From assembly GCA_002336765.1 (NCBI GenBank), contig DDES01000033.1, positions 1 through 16,232 of the forward strand: a stretch of 16,232 bases of DNA, read 5' to 3'. How positions within the stretch are numbered: position 1 is the first letter of the stretch; every line of letters begins with the position of its first letter. The stretch comes from Novosphingobium sp. UBA1948 (GTDB lineage Bacteria; Pseudomonadota; Alphaproteobacteria; Sphingomonadales; Sphingomonadaceae). The notes under the pieces are model-generated. The model was not told where the DNA came from and made no database searches. It saw nothing but the letters and a program-made list of their open reading frames with translations. This document shows, one piece after another, positions 1 to 6,522 of the stretch. The translations under genes were made by a program, and so were the position numbers.

Positions 1-1215
1 ACCGGGGCAGGCGCCCCGCCCGCTGCCCCCGCGCCCGGCCAGTCGATCCGCATCGATCTGATCAAGCTCGACAAGCTGATCGACACCGTGGGCGAGCTGG
101 TGATCGCACAGGCCATGCTGGCCCAGCGTCTGCAAAACGAGAATGTGCAGTCCTCCGAGGAGCTGACCCTGCTCGAGAGCCTGACGCGCGACATTCAGGA
201 AAGCGCCATGTCGATCCGCGCCCAGCCGATCGGCAGCGTGTTCAGCCGCGTGCCGCGCATCCTGCGCGAACTGGCCTCCTCCACCGGCAAGCATGTCAAT
301 CTGCAGGTCTTCGGTGAGACCACCGAGCTTGACAAGACCGTGATCGAACGTCTTGGCGAACCGCTCACCCATCTTATCCGCAACGCGGTGGACCACGGCA
401 TCGAAACGCCCGAGGAACGCCTCGCCAAGGGCAAGAGCCCCGAGGGCGTGCTGACCCTGTCGGCCGAACACCGCTCGGGCCGCATCCTCATCAAGATCGC
501 CGACGATGGCGCGGGCATCAACCGTGCCCGCGTGTTCGCCAAGGCGGTGGAAAAGGGCATCATCAGCCCCGACGCCCAGCTTTCGAAGGAAGAGATCGAC
601 AACCTGATCTTCGCCCCCGGCTTCTCGACGGCACAGGTCATCACCAATGTCTCGGGCCGTGGCGTGGGCATGGATGTGGTCCGTTCCAACGTGAAGGATC
701 TGGGCGGGCGCATCACCATCGAGAGCGAGGAAGGCAAGGGCACGACCTTCGTGCTGACCCTGCCGCTCACGCTGGCCATTTCCGACGGCATGATCGTCAA
801 GGTGGGCGACCAGACGCTGGTCGTGCCGCTGACCCATGTGGTGGAAAGCCTGCGCCCCGATCCCAAGGATGTGCAGGGCCTTGGCGCCAACCGCCGGATG
901 CTCAACGTGCGCGGGCGCTTCATTCCGGTCGTTTCCGTGGCGGCACAGGTCGGCGCCAGCGGTGCTGTCACCAGCCCGTCGGAAGGCGTGCTGATCGTGG
1001 TGGACACCGAAAGCGCCGGACAGGCCGCGCTGCTGGTCGACAACATCTGGGATCAGCGCCAGTTCGTCATCAAGAGCCTCGACACGCATTACCGCAGCGT
1101 TGAAGGCGTGGCGGGCGCCACCATCCTTGGCGATGGCCGTGTGGCGCTGATCCTCAACGTCGATACGCTGGTGCAGGGCGCGGTTGCCTCGGGCTTTGGT
1201 CTGGAGGCCGCGTGA
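1..1215 (+). CDS. cheA: Chemotaxis histidine kinase CheA, 3' part (5' end outside window)
   Basis: CheA autophosphorylates in receptor arrays and passes phosphate to CheY and CheB. The reading frame is open from base 1, so about 404 C-terminal residues are present and the N-terminal HPt domain and any CheY-binding domain lie upstream. The Ala/Pro-rich linker at the start leads into the P3 dimerisation helices (SIRIDLIKLDKLIDTVGELV). The P4 ATPase follows, with N-box HLIRNAVDHGIE, G1 box DDGAGIN and G2 box GRGVGMDVV. The P5 CheW-like domain starts near ISDGMIVKVGDQTLVVPLTH and runs to the end. The stop TGA overlaps the GTG start of cheR, which implies translational coupling. All visible ATP-binding boxes are intact, so the kinase looks functional. 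Confidence 0.97.
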   Translation, partial: TGAGAPPAAPAPGQSIRIDLIKLDKLIDTVGELVIAQAMLAQRLQNENVQSSEELTLLESLTRDIQESAMSIRAQPIGSVFSRVPRILRELASSTGKHVNLQVFGETTELDKTVIERLGEPLTHLIRNAVDHGIETPEERLAKGKSPEGVLTLSAEHRSGRILIKIADDGAGINRARVFAKAVEKGIISPDAQLSKEEIDNLIFAPGFSTAQVITNVSGRGVGMDVVRSNVKDLGGRITIESEEGKGTTFVLTLPLTLAISDGMIVKVGDQTLVVPLTHVVESLRPDPKDVQGLGANRRMLNVRGRFIPVVSVAAQVGASGAVTSPSEGVLIVVDTESAGQAALLVDNIWDQRQFVIKSLDTHYRSVEGVAGATILGDGRVALILNVDTLVQGAVASGFGLEAA

Positions 1216-2093
1216 ACCTTGCCCCTGATCTTGCCGGCACTTTCGCCGATGCCATGCCCGGCATTTCCCCTGGCGTCTATGACGACAAGGATTTCCGGGC
1301 CGTGGCGGCGATCATCTATCGGGAAGCGGGCATCATGCTTCCCGCCGGCAAGGCCATGCTGGTCTATTCGCGCCTCTCGCCGCTGGTGCGCGCCAGCGGG
1401 CGCGGCACTTTCTCCGCCTATATCCAGCATATCGAGCAGGATGCCGAGGAACGCCGCAAGACGGTCAACGCGCTGACCACCAACCACACGTTTTTCTACC
1501 GCGAGGCCCATCACTTCGAGCATTTCGCCCATGAGGTGCGCCCGCATATCCTTGACGACCTGCGCCACGGCGACGGTATCCGCATGTGGTCTGCGGGCAG
1601 TTCGAGCGGCGAGGAAGTCTTCTCGCTGGTGATGACCCTGCTGGGGCAGGACAAGCGCGAGGGGCTGGATATCGCCCGGCGCGACATCCGCATTCTGGCC
1701 AGCGACATTGCCGACCATGCCCTGAAAAAGGCCAGCGAGGGGCGCTACAGCGCGCAGGACGCGCAGGCCGTGCCCGCGCCCCTGCTGCACAACTGGACCC
1801 GCACCGAAGGCAGTCAGATCGTCATCGCGCCCGAGGCGCGCGATCTGGTGCAGTTCAAGCGGCTCAACCTGATGGGGGAATGGCCGATGCGCCGCCCCTT
1901 CCGCGTGATCTTCTGCCGCAATGTGATGATCTATTTCGACCAGCCCACCAAGGAACGGCTGGTGGCCCGTTTCGCCGAGGCTCTCGAGCCGGGCGGCTAT
2001 CTCTACATCGGCCATTCCGAGCGTGTGTCCGGCCCTGCGGCCAGCCTGCTCGAACCTGTTGGTCCGACGATTTACCTGAGGAGAGGTCGGTGA
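1212..2093 (+). CDS. cheR: Chemoreceptor glutamate methyltransferase CheR
   Basis: CheR uses S-adenosylmethionine to methylate glutamates on chemoreceptors, the adaptation step opposed by CheB. The 293-residue length is normal for the family. The N-terminal helical domain ends near TTNHTFFYRE (residues 89-98). The SAM-binding loop is WSAGSSSGEE (126-135). The conserved FCRNVMIYFD (234-243) and GYLYIGHSE (262-270) mark the Rossmann core. The GTG start is chosen because it overlaps the cheA stop (GTGA) and a CTGGAGG sequence lies just upstream. Its own stop overlaps the GTG start of cheB in the same way. The first-domain loop has GSSSGEE where many CheRs have ACSTGEE, a conservative change. No C-terminal pentapeptide-binding insertion was examined. 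Confidence 0.97.
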   Translation: MNLAPDLAGTFADAMPGISPGVYDDKDFRAVAAIIYREAGIMLPAGKAMLVYSRLSPLVRASGRGTFSAYIQHIEQDAEERRKTVNALTTNHTFFYREAHHFEHFAHEVRPHILDDLRHGDGIRMWSAGSSSGEEVFSLVMTLLGQDKREGLDIARRDIRILASDIADHALKKASEGRYSAQDAQAVPAPLLHNWTRTEGSQIVIAPEARDLVQFKRLNLMGEWPMRRPFRVIFCRNVMIYFDQPTKERLVARFAEALEPGGYLYIGHSERVSGPAASLLEPVGPTIYLRRGR

Positions 2094-3115
2094 CAATCCG
2101 CGTTCTTATCATTGACGATTCGGCCACGATGCGCGCCGTGCTGGCCGCGCGGCTTTCGGGCAATCCGGATATTCAGGTCATCGGCCTTGCTTGCAACGCT
2201 GCCGAGGGGCGCCAGCTCATCAAGGAGCTGGAACCCGATGTGGTGACGCTCGACATCGAGATGCCGGGCATGAACGGCCTCGATTTCCTCGACAAGATCA
2301 TGACGCTGCGCCCGATGCCGGTGATCATCGTGTCGGGCCTGACCCAGAATGGCAGCGATGCCACGGCGCGCGCGCTGGCGCTGGGTGCGGTGGATTGCTA
2401 TTGCAAGACCGACTATGCCGGCAGCGCGATGCAGGACGGTGGCAAGCTGGCCGGCATGGTGCGGCAGGCGGCCCAGATCAAGCCGCGCCGCCGCGCCGCC
2501 GAAGTGCAGCAAATGGCTGCCCCCGTGCGCGCAGCCAGCGCCGGTCGCGGGCTGGGCACCACCAAGCTGATCGCCATCGGCTCCTCCACCGGCGGGGTCG
2601 AGGCCTTGCAGGTCTTGCTGCGCAATTTCCCCGAGGATTGCCCGCCCGCGATGATCGTGCAGCACGTGGACGCGCGTTTCGCGCCTGCCATCGCCCGCAC
2701 GCTCAATCAGGTTTCGCCCGCCACCGTCGTGCTGGCCGAGCCGGACATGCCGCTCAAGCGTGGCCATGTCTATCTGGCGCCCGGTGATGACCGACACCTG
2801 ATGGTGGGTGGCGTTGGCCATCTGCACGCCAAATTGCGCCCCGGCGAACCGATCTCGGGCCATCGTCCCAGCGTGGACGCGCTGTTCATGTCGGTGGCCC
2901 AGCGTCTGGGTGCCGACGCGATCGGCATTCTGCTCACCGGCATGGGCGCCGATGGCGCCAAGGGTCTGCTGGCCATGTCGCAGGCGGGCGCGTTGACCAT
3001 CGCGCAGGACGAGGCCAGTTGCACCGTGTTCGGTATGCCGCGTGTGGCCATTTCGCTGGGCGCGGCGCAGGTCGTGGCCCCCATCGGGCGCATCGCCCAT
3101 CACGCTTTCGGCTAA
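2090..3115 (+). CDS. cheB: Protein-glutamate methylesterase/glutaminase CheB
   Basis: CheB removes methyl groups from chemoreceptors when phosphorylated by CheA. The frame is open far upstream inside cheR. The real start is the GTG at 2090, which overlaps the cheR stop (GTGA), follows a GAGGAGAGG ribosome binding site and gives a normal 341-residue CheB. The receiver domain occupies residues 1-110, with acidic pair D9-D10 and phosphoacceptor D55 (TLDIEMPG). The linker is basic and Ala-rich (about 125-155). The esterase domain carries the expected triad: S166 in IGSSTGGVEAL, H192 in VQHVDA and D288 in LTGMGADGA. The receiver lysine lies in CYCKTD rather than the usual KP, a mild deviation. CheD follows 15 bases downstream. 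Confidence 0.97.
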   Translation: MTIRVLIIDDSATMRAVLAARLSGNPDIQVIGLACNAAEGRQLIKELEPDVVTLDIEMPGMNGLDFLDKIMTLRPMPVIIVSGLTQNGSDATARALALGAVDCYCKTDYAGSAMQDGGKLAGMVRQAAQIKPRRRAAEVQQMAAPVRAASAGRGLGTTKLIAIGSSTGGVEALQVLLRNFPEDCPPAMIVQHVDARFAPAIARTLNQVSPATVVLAEPDMPLKRGHVYLAPGDDRHLMVGGVGHLHAKLRPGEPISGHRPSVDALFMSVAQRLGADAIGILLTGMGADGAKGLLAMSQAGALTIAQDEASCTVFGMPRVAISLGAAQVVAPIGRIAHHAFG

Positions 3116-3130
3116 GGGAGGGCGCGCTCC

Positions 3131-3685
3131 ATGTCCTTTGAAGGCCCGTCGCCTCTTCCCACGGTCACGCGGATCAATGCCCTGCAAGGGCAGGCCCGCG
3201 TCTCGGCGGGACCGCGCGTGGAATTCTCCACCGTGCTGGGCAGTTGCGTCGCCACCTGCCTGTTCGATCCCGAAGTGCAGGTGGGCGGCATGAACCACTT
3301 CCTGCTCGCCGAACCGCCGCCCGGCAGCCATTCGGGCGATTTCGACGAACATTACGGCGTCTATCTGATGGAATTGCTGATCAACGAGATGCTGGCGCAT
3401 GGCGCGGCCAAGTCCCGCATGCGCGCGCATCTCTATGGCGGTGCCAATCTCAACTCGGGTTTTGCCCGCATCGGCACCAAGAATGCGGAATTTGCCCGCA
3501 CTTTCCTCGCACAGGAACGGATTACCGTAGTGCGCGAGGATCTGGGCGGGATGAATGCAAGGCGCGTCGATTTCCGGCCGGCGCGTGGGCAGGTGCGTTG
3601 CCGGACCGTTGAAAACACCCTTGCCCCCGATGTGAAACCCGTCACCCGTCCGCCCGTTTCGCGCGGCGACGTCGAATTGTTCTGA
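3131..3685 (+). CDS. cheD: Chemoreceptor glutamine deamidase CheD
   Basis: CheD deamidates specific glutamines on chemoreceptors, and in Bacillus it binds CheY~P through CheC. The 184-residue protein has the family signature LGSCVATCLFD with probable nucleophile C39, then MNHFLLAEPP with H56. The 17-residue spacing between them matches the C27/H44 pair known in Thermotoga CheD. The conserved YLMELLINEML helix and the RAHLYGGANL segment follow. A GGGAGG ribosome binding site lies directly after the cheB stop and about 10 bases before the ATG. The C-terminal 25 residues after VRCRTVENT are variable and probably flexible. No CheC is visible in the window, so any CheC-CheD partnership here is unproven. 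The position between cheB and cheY supports an adaptation role. Confidence 0.95.
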   Translation: MSFEGPSPLPTVTRINALQGQARVSAGPRVEFSTVLGSCVATCLFDPEVQVGGMNHFLLAEPPPGSHSGDFDEHYGVYLMELLINEMLAHGAAKSRMRAHLYGGANLNSGFARIGTKNAEFARTFLAQERITVVREDLGGMNARRVDFRPARGQVRCRTVENTLAPDVKPVTRPPVSRGDVELF

Positions 3686-3714
3686 ACCCTGTTTTGAAGA
3701 AAGCGAGCCACGCT

Positions 3715-4086
3715 ATGACCAAGACTACCCGAATTCTGACTGTAGACGACAGCGCCAGTATGCGCGCCCTGCTGAATCACGCGCTCACCAGCCAGGGCTT
3801 CGATGTAGCGCAAGCCGAAGATGGCGAAGTCGCCCTCGAATGGCTCGCGCTCAACGAAGTGGATGTGGTGATCACCGACATCAATATGCCGCGTCTGGAT
3901 GGCTTCGGCCTGATCGAAAAGCTGCGGCAGGGCAACCGCCACCGCGATCGTCCGATCCTCGTGCTGACCACCGAATCGAGCGAGGAAAAGAAGGCCCGCG
4001 CCCGTTCGGCCGGCGCCACCGGCTGGATCGTGAAGCCCTTCGATCCGGAAAAGCTGGTCGCCGCGGTTCGCCGCGTCGCCCACTGA
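3715..4086 (+). CDS. cheY: Single-domain response regulator CheY
   Basis: CheY receives phosphate from CheA and, in the usual scheme, binds the flagellar switch. The frame extends to an upstream TTG at 3694. The ATG at 3715 gives 123 residues, the normal CheY length, with a purine-rich GAAGAAAGCGAG stretch upstream, so it is preferred. Landmarks are acidic pair D11-D12, phosphoacceptor D55 (VITDINMPRLDG), T85/T86 at the end of beta-4, and K107 in the KPFDP motif. There is no output domain. Two stop codons occur in tandem (TGA TAA). The gene lies 29 bases after cheD and 24 before cheW, within the operon. Sphingomonads can carry several CheY paralogues, so which one drives the motor cannot be told from this window. 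Confidence 0.95.
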   Translation: MTKTTRILTVDDSASMRALLNHALTSQGFDVAQAEDGEVALEWLALNEVDVVITDINMPRLDGFGLIEKLRQGNRHRDRPILVLTTESSEEKKARARSAGATGWIVKPFDPEKLVAAVRRVAH

Positions 4087-4110
4087 TAACACGCCAAGAG
4101 GAGAGCAACC

Positions 4111-4551
4111 ATGCATCGCGAACTCATCACTTTCGAAGTCGGCGGGCAGGTTTTCGGTATCGACATCATGGCCATCCGCGAAATCCGCGCATGGAGCCCC
4201 ACCACCCGTTTGCCCCGCGTGCCGCATTATGTGGCCGGTGTGGTCAATCTGCGTGGCACAGTGTTGCCGGTGATCGACCTTGCCGCGCGTCTCGGCTGGG
4301 AATCGACCGAACCCACCCCGCGCCATGCCATCATCGTCACCCAGCTTGGCGGTCAGGCCTGCGGGTTGATCGTCGATTCGGTGAGCGATATCGTCACGCT
4401 CAGCAGCGACCAGCTCCAGCCCCCGCCGACCACCGCCAACGATTCGATCGTCACCTTTCTTGAAGGTCTGGCCGCGATCGAGGATCGCATGGTGATGGTG
4501 CTGGCCCTTGGCGCGCTGGGCGATGGCGCGGAGTTTGGCGAAGCGGCATGA
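4111..4551 (+). CDS. cheW: Chemotaxis coupling protein CheW
   Basis: CheW links CheA to chemoreceptors in the polar signalling array. The 146-residue protein is a single CheW/SH3-like domain. It starts ITFEVGGQVFGIDIMAIREI, has the conserved VAGVVNLRGTVLPVIDLAARLG segment in the middle, and then the LIVDSVSDIV strand. It is homologous to the P5 domain of CheA at the start of the window. The ATG is preceded by an AAGAGGAGAG ribosome binding site. The C-terminal tail after VMVLALGALG is short and Ala/Gly-rich. The last codons overlap the next ORF by four bases (ATGA), which suggests that the downstream small protein is translated together with CheW. Confidence 0.96.
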   Translation: MHRELITFEVGGQVFGIDIMAIREIRAWSPTTRLPRVPHYVAGVVNLRGTVLPVIDLAARLGWESTEPTPRHAIIVTQLGGQACGLIVDSVSDIVTLSSDQLQPPPTTANDSIVTFLEGLAAIEDRMVMVLALGALGDGAEFGEAA

Positions 4552-4835
4552 CCGGCGACCCCACCTCGGACAGCGCAAGGATAGCCGCCCATCTCACGAC
4601 CGTGGCGGATGTTCTCTCCGAACTGGCCGCCGAGATCGAGGAGCTGGGCACCACCCTGTGTCTGGATCCGGCCATCCTCCAGCACCACATCGGCACCTTG
4701 CAGTCGATCGACCTGATAGCGCAGAAACAGCGCTGGCTGGCGACGCTACTGCAGGCCGATTGTCCGCTGCATGCTGTCAGCACCATCGGGGTAGAGGCTT
4801 TGAAGGCTCGCTTTGCCTCACCCCACGCGCACTGA
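4548..4835 (+). CDS. Small helical protein at end of che operon; candidate CheT/CheZ-like CheY~P phosphatase
   Basis: This 95-residue protein starts by a four-base overlap with cheW (ATGA), so it is almost certainly part of the chemotaxis operon. It shows two long amphipathic helices, about residues 10-36 and 40-70, separated by a TTLCLDP turn: a helical hairpin. The second helix contains LQSIDLIAQKQRWLATLL, in which D55-L-I-A-Q59 fits the DxxxQ motif. That motif supplies the catalytic residues of the CheZ phosphatase (DLTGQ) and of the rhizobial che-operon protein CheT. No signal peptide or membrane segment is seen. What is seen is the hairpin, the motif and the location; a phosphatase role is inference. 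It could instead be a structural or adaptor protein, since DxxxQ is short and can occur by chance. Confidence 0.85.
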   Translation: MTGDPTSDSARIAAHLTTVADVLSELAAEIEELGTTLCLDPAILQHHIGTLQSIDLIAQKQRWLATLLQADCPLHAVSTIGVEALKARFASPHAH

Positions 4836-4860
4836 TCGCTGCCAGCTGTCGCGATTGCCC

Positions 4861-4895
4861 ATGCCTGCGTACAGGACCTTCCTGTGCGCGGGCAT
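4861..4895 (+). terminator. 16-bp hairpin just after the che operon
   Basis: The arm 4861-4876 (ATGCCTGCGTACAGGA) pairs with 4880-4895 (TCCTGTGCGCGGGCAT) around a three-base loop, with two G-T pairs and no mismatch. It begins 25 bases after the last che-operon stop. Only three T residues surround its 3' base, so it is a weak intrinsic terminator or an mRNA 3'-end stabiliser rather than a classic terminator. Confidence 0.6.
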
Positions 4896-5043
4896 TTGGC
4901 GTGCCTGCATGCCGCAAGACAAGCCTCGAAAAATCACGTAGAGCCTTGCGCATAGGCCGCTAAGTTCAAAACCTTATACCGGTTCTTGCCGAATCAGCGA
5001 AGCCGCAGGACCCCAAGCCAAGGCCGCCGTTCCGGTTCAACGC

Positions 5044-5092
5044 AAACTCGCTCCGGCCGATACCGTCCCTCCCAACGGCCGGAGCAGTTTTT
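5044..5092. terminator. Bidirectional intrinsic terminator between convergent genes
   Basis: A perfect 10-bp stem, GCTCCGGCCG (5050-5059) with CGGCCGGAGC (5076-5085), encloses a 16-base loop. It is extended outward by AAACT/AGTTT after one bulged base. On the + strand it is followed by TTTTT (5088-5092). The opposite strand reads a shorter T run from the AAA at 5044-5046. It sits between the + strand che operon and the - strand gene ending at 5106, so it probably ends both transcripts. The interval 4896-5043 shows nothing else recognisable. Confidence 0.8.
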
Positions 5093-5105
5093 GCCTTCCG
5101 GCAGG

Positions 5106-5669
5106 TCAGTTAAGAAGAGTGCCTTCCGGCACTTGCCATTCCGCCACATCCAGCGCCCAACTGCCGCAATGCGCCACCTCGACCCGTGGCGCGATCTGCG
5201 GCTTAAGTTGCGGGCGCGGCCCCATCGTGCGGTAGGAATCAATGCCGTCCGCCACTGCCGCCAGACAGGCCGCCAGCGCCGAAACCAGCGCCATCGCCGC
5301 GCTATCCCCTTCCGAGGTCATCTCGTCCTCCATGCCGTCCAGCAGCACCGTGGCCAGCGTCCCACCGCCCGCCGAGCGCGAGAGGATATAGCCCGCACGC
5401 TCCGGCATCATCGCAAAAGCCGCCGTGTCGTGCGCCCCTGCCTCCAGCAGCGCCTCGATCCGTGCGCGGGGCGGCAGATGGCTGGCCAGATCCTCCAGCT
5501 CGGGCACATCGGGCGCCAGCGCCAGCAGATCATAGACCAGGCCTAGATACAACGCTTCGTCCTCATGCTCTGCGACGGCGCAGTCACGACACAATTCGGC
5601 AAGCCGCAAGCGCCATTCTCCGGCGGTCATCGGCAGGGGGGCGGTCACAAGAAGGGTTCTGTTGGTCAT
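5106..5669 (-). CDS. Hypothetical protein, 187 aa
   Basis: I do not recognise this family. The ORF has good coding character and lies convergent to the che operon, sharing its terminator. The ATG at 5669 (MTNRTLLVTAPLP) is the likely start. An internal ATG at 5630 (MTAGEWRLRLAELC) is an alternative, and upstream extension relies only on rare start codons. The protein is soluble in appearance: no signal peptide and no clear membrane helix. It is acidic and Leu/Ala-rich, with probable helices around EDEALYLGLVYDLLALAP and AAMALVSALAACLAAVADGI. Its C-terminal part, from QIAPRVEVAHCGSWALDVAEWQ, looks like beta strands. No catalytic motif is visible. A link to motility is suggested only by position. 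Confidence 0.7.
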   Translation of the reverse strand: MTNRTLLVTAPLPMTAGEWRLRLAELCRDCAVAEHEDEALYLGLVYDLLALAPDVPELEDLASHLPPRARIEALLEAGAHDTAAFAMMPERAGYILSRSAGGGTLATVLLDGMEDEMTSEGDSAAMALVSALAACLAAVADGIDSYRTMGPRPQLKPQIAPRVEVAHCGSWALDVAEWQVPEGTLLN

Positions 5670-6014
5670 AGGCACTGTCTCTGCCCATCGGCGGCGACAC
5701 ACAACGCGTCCGGTGTGACAGCCGGGCTCGTGACCTGTCCCTATTCGGGAAATCCACGCAGATGCGCGTAGGCGCGGTCGAACCGGTGTTGCCAAACGGT
5801 ACAGGTGATCCCCGCAAAAGTTAACGCGCCGCCCGCCCCCCTGCTCCGGCTTCGCATCTGCGGCGCAAAAAACTCACACAATATGGCGGTGCAGCATGGA
5901 ATTCTGCTTGCGAACAGCGATTTGTAGGCGTAATTCCAAAGCGCGGCAACAGACCGCCCTGCGTGAAGGATACAGCCAACAGGATGGCCAACACGACAGG
6001 ATATCGGTGCAGGA

Positions 6015-6127
6015 CCCCGCCATCATGCGGGGGCATCAGGAGAGGATGCCATGACCTATCTGCTAGCCGCCCTGCGGGCGGCGGGCGCCACCTTTTGCAT
6101 TTTCCACTGCCCCCCGCTCAGGGGGGG
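6015..6127 (+). repeat. Three consecutive GC-rich hairpins
   Basis: CCCCGC (6015-6020) pairs with GCGGGG (6027-6032). GCCGCCC (6066-6072) pairs with GGGCGGC (6076-6082). CCCCCC (6110-6115) pairs with GGGGGG (6121-6126). The first lies just before the ribosome binding site of the small ORF and the other two lie within that ORF. They could form a structured RNA leader, or simply reflect high GC. Confidence 0.45.
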
Positions 6128-6143
6128 CCGTGAAGAAACCTGA
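6051..6143 (+). CDS. Possible 30-residue small protein or leader peptide
   Basis: An ATG at 6051 is preceded by AGGAGAGG (6038-6045) at a five-base spacing, one of the best ribosome binding sites in the window. The ORF encodes 30 residues, starting MTYLLAALRAAGATFCIFHC and ending in a charged RGGREET, with a stop at 6141. The N-terminal half is hydrophobic enough to touch a membrane, and two cysteines lie four residues apart. It matches nothing I know. It could be a real small protein, a leader peptide acting on the hairpins it overlaps, or chance. Evidence is limited to the ribosome binding site and the start codon. Confidence 0.35.
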   Translation: MTYLLAALRAAGATFCIFHCPPLRGGREET

Positions 6144-6223
6144 CCGAAGTGTGGTGTGGCTCCCGAACCCCTTTGCGCAAGAGCCGCACCCCTCGCGTCA
6201 CGCCATCGTTTGCCCGAAACGAT

Positions 6224-6306
6224 AAGGCTGGCGCGTTATGGCCCGGGGCGAAGTCCGGCATGATGCTGCGGCATGGTGCCAGCCTTCGCCCGGGGCCTGA
6301 TTTTCC
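6224..6306 (+). promoter_or_regulatory. Two mutually exclusive stems, riboswitch- or sRNA-like
   Basis: AAGGCTGGC (6224-6232) is perfectly complementary to GCCAGCCTT (6288-6296). A competing stem pairs GCCCGGGGCGAAG (6241-6253) with CTTCGCCCGGGGC (6294-6306), with 12 of 13 pairs and one G-G mismatch. The two share bases 6294-6296, so they compete at that boundary. The second stem is followed by CTGATTTTCC. This resembles the layout of a switchable RNA or a small RNA with terminator, but no known class was recognised. Confidence 0.4.
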
Positions 6307-6344
6307 CCCGCCCTTTCCATTTCACGCGCGCCTTGCACGCGTGA

Positions 6345-6401
6345 GGTGAGCCGGCAGCGACGATTCGACCCCATCGCTGCCGGCTTGCCATACCGCTTTT
6401 T
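6345..6401 (+). terminator. 16-bp hairpin followed by a T run
   Basis: GGTGAGCCGGCAGCGA (6345-6360) pairs with TCGCTGCCGGCTTGCC (6374-6389) over 16 pairs, two of them G-T, with a 13-base loop. TTTTT follows at 6397-6401, seven bases after the stem. It has the look of a + strand terminator, yet no annotated gene lies just upstream, which suggests an unannotated transcript such as a small RNA. Confidence 0.5.
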
Positions 6402-6522
6402 CGGCGTCACTCTGCCTTTGCGCGAGACGATACGCCGATTTGCGTAACGGCTTGTGCGCGTAGTGGCCTAGACTGGCCGCAACGCCATCACGGCCTTCAT
6501 CGCCATAAAGGAAAGCTCACCC

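Larger units (their letters stand above)
5670..6522. other. Long intergenic region, 850 bases, structured but without recognised genes
   Basis: This interval separates the divergently oriented hypothetical gene (5669, -) and ridA-like gene (6523, +), so promoters for both should be inside it. I could not identify convincing -35/-10 boxes. It contains a 30-codon ORF with a strong ribosome binding site (6051-6143), three small GC hairpins (6015-6127), two competing stems (6224-6306) and a 16-bp hairpin followed by a T run (6345-6401). No tRNA, known riboswitch or insertion sequence was recognised. Confidence 0.6.

Noticed and set aside
1586..2089. N-terminal extension of CheB inside cheR
   Set aside because: The frame is open by chance. 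The extension has no CheB homology, and a GTG with a strong ribosome binding site exists at the cheR stop.
5821..6349. Short frames of 66-71 codons on both strands in the intergenic region
   Set aside because: No ribosome binding sites and implausible Arg/Pro/His-rich products. They overlap strong RNA hairpins.
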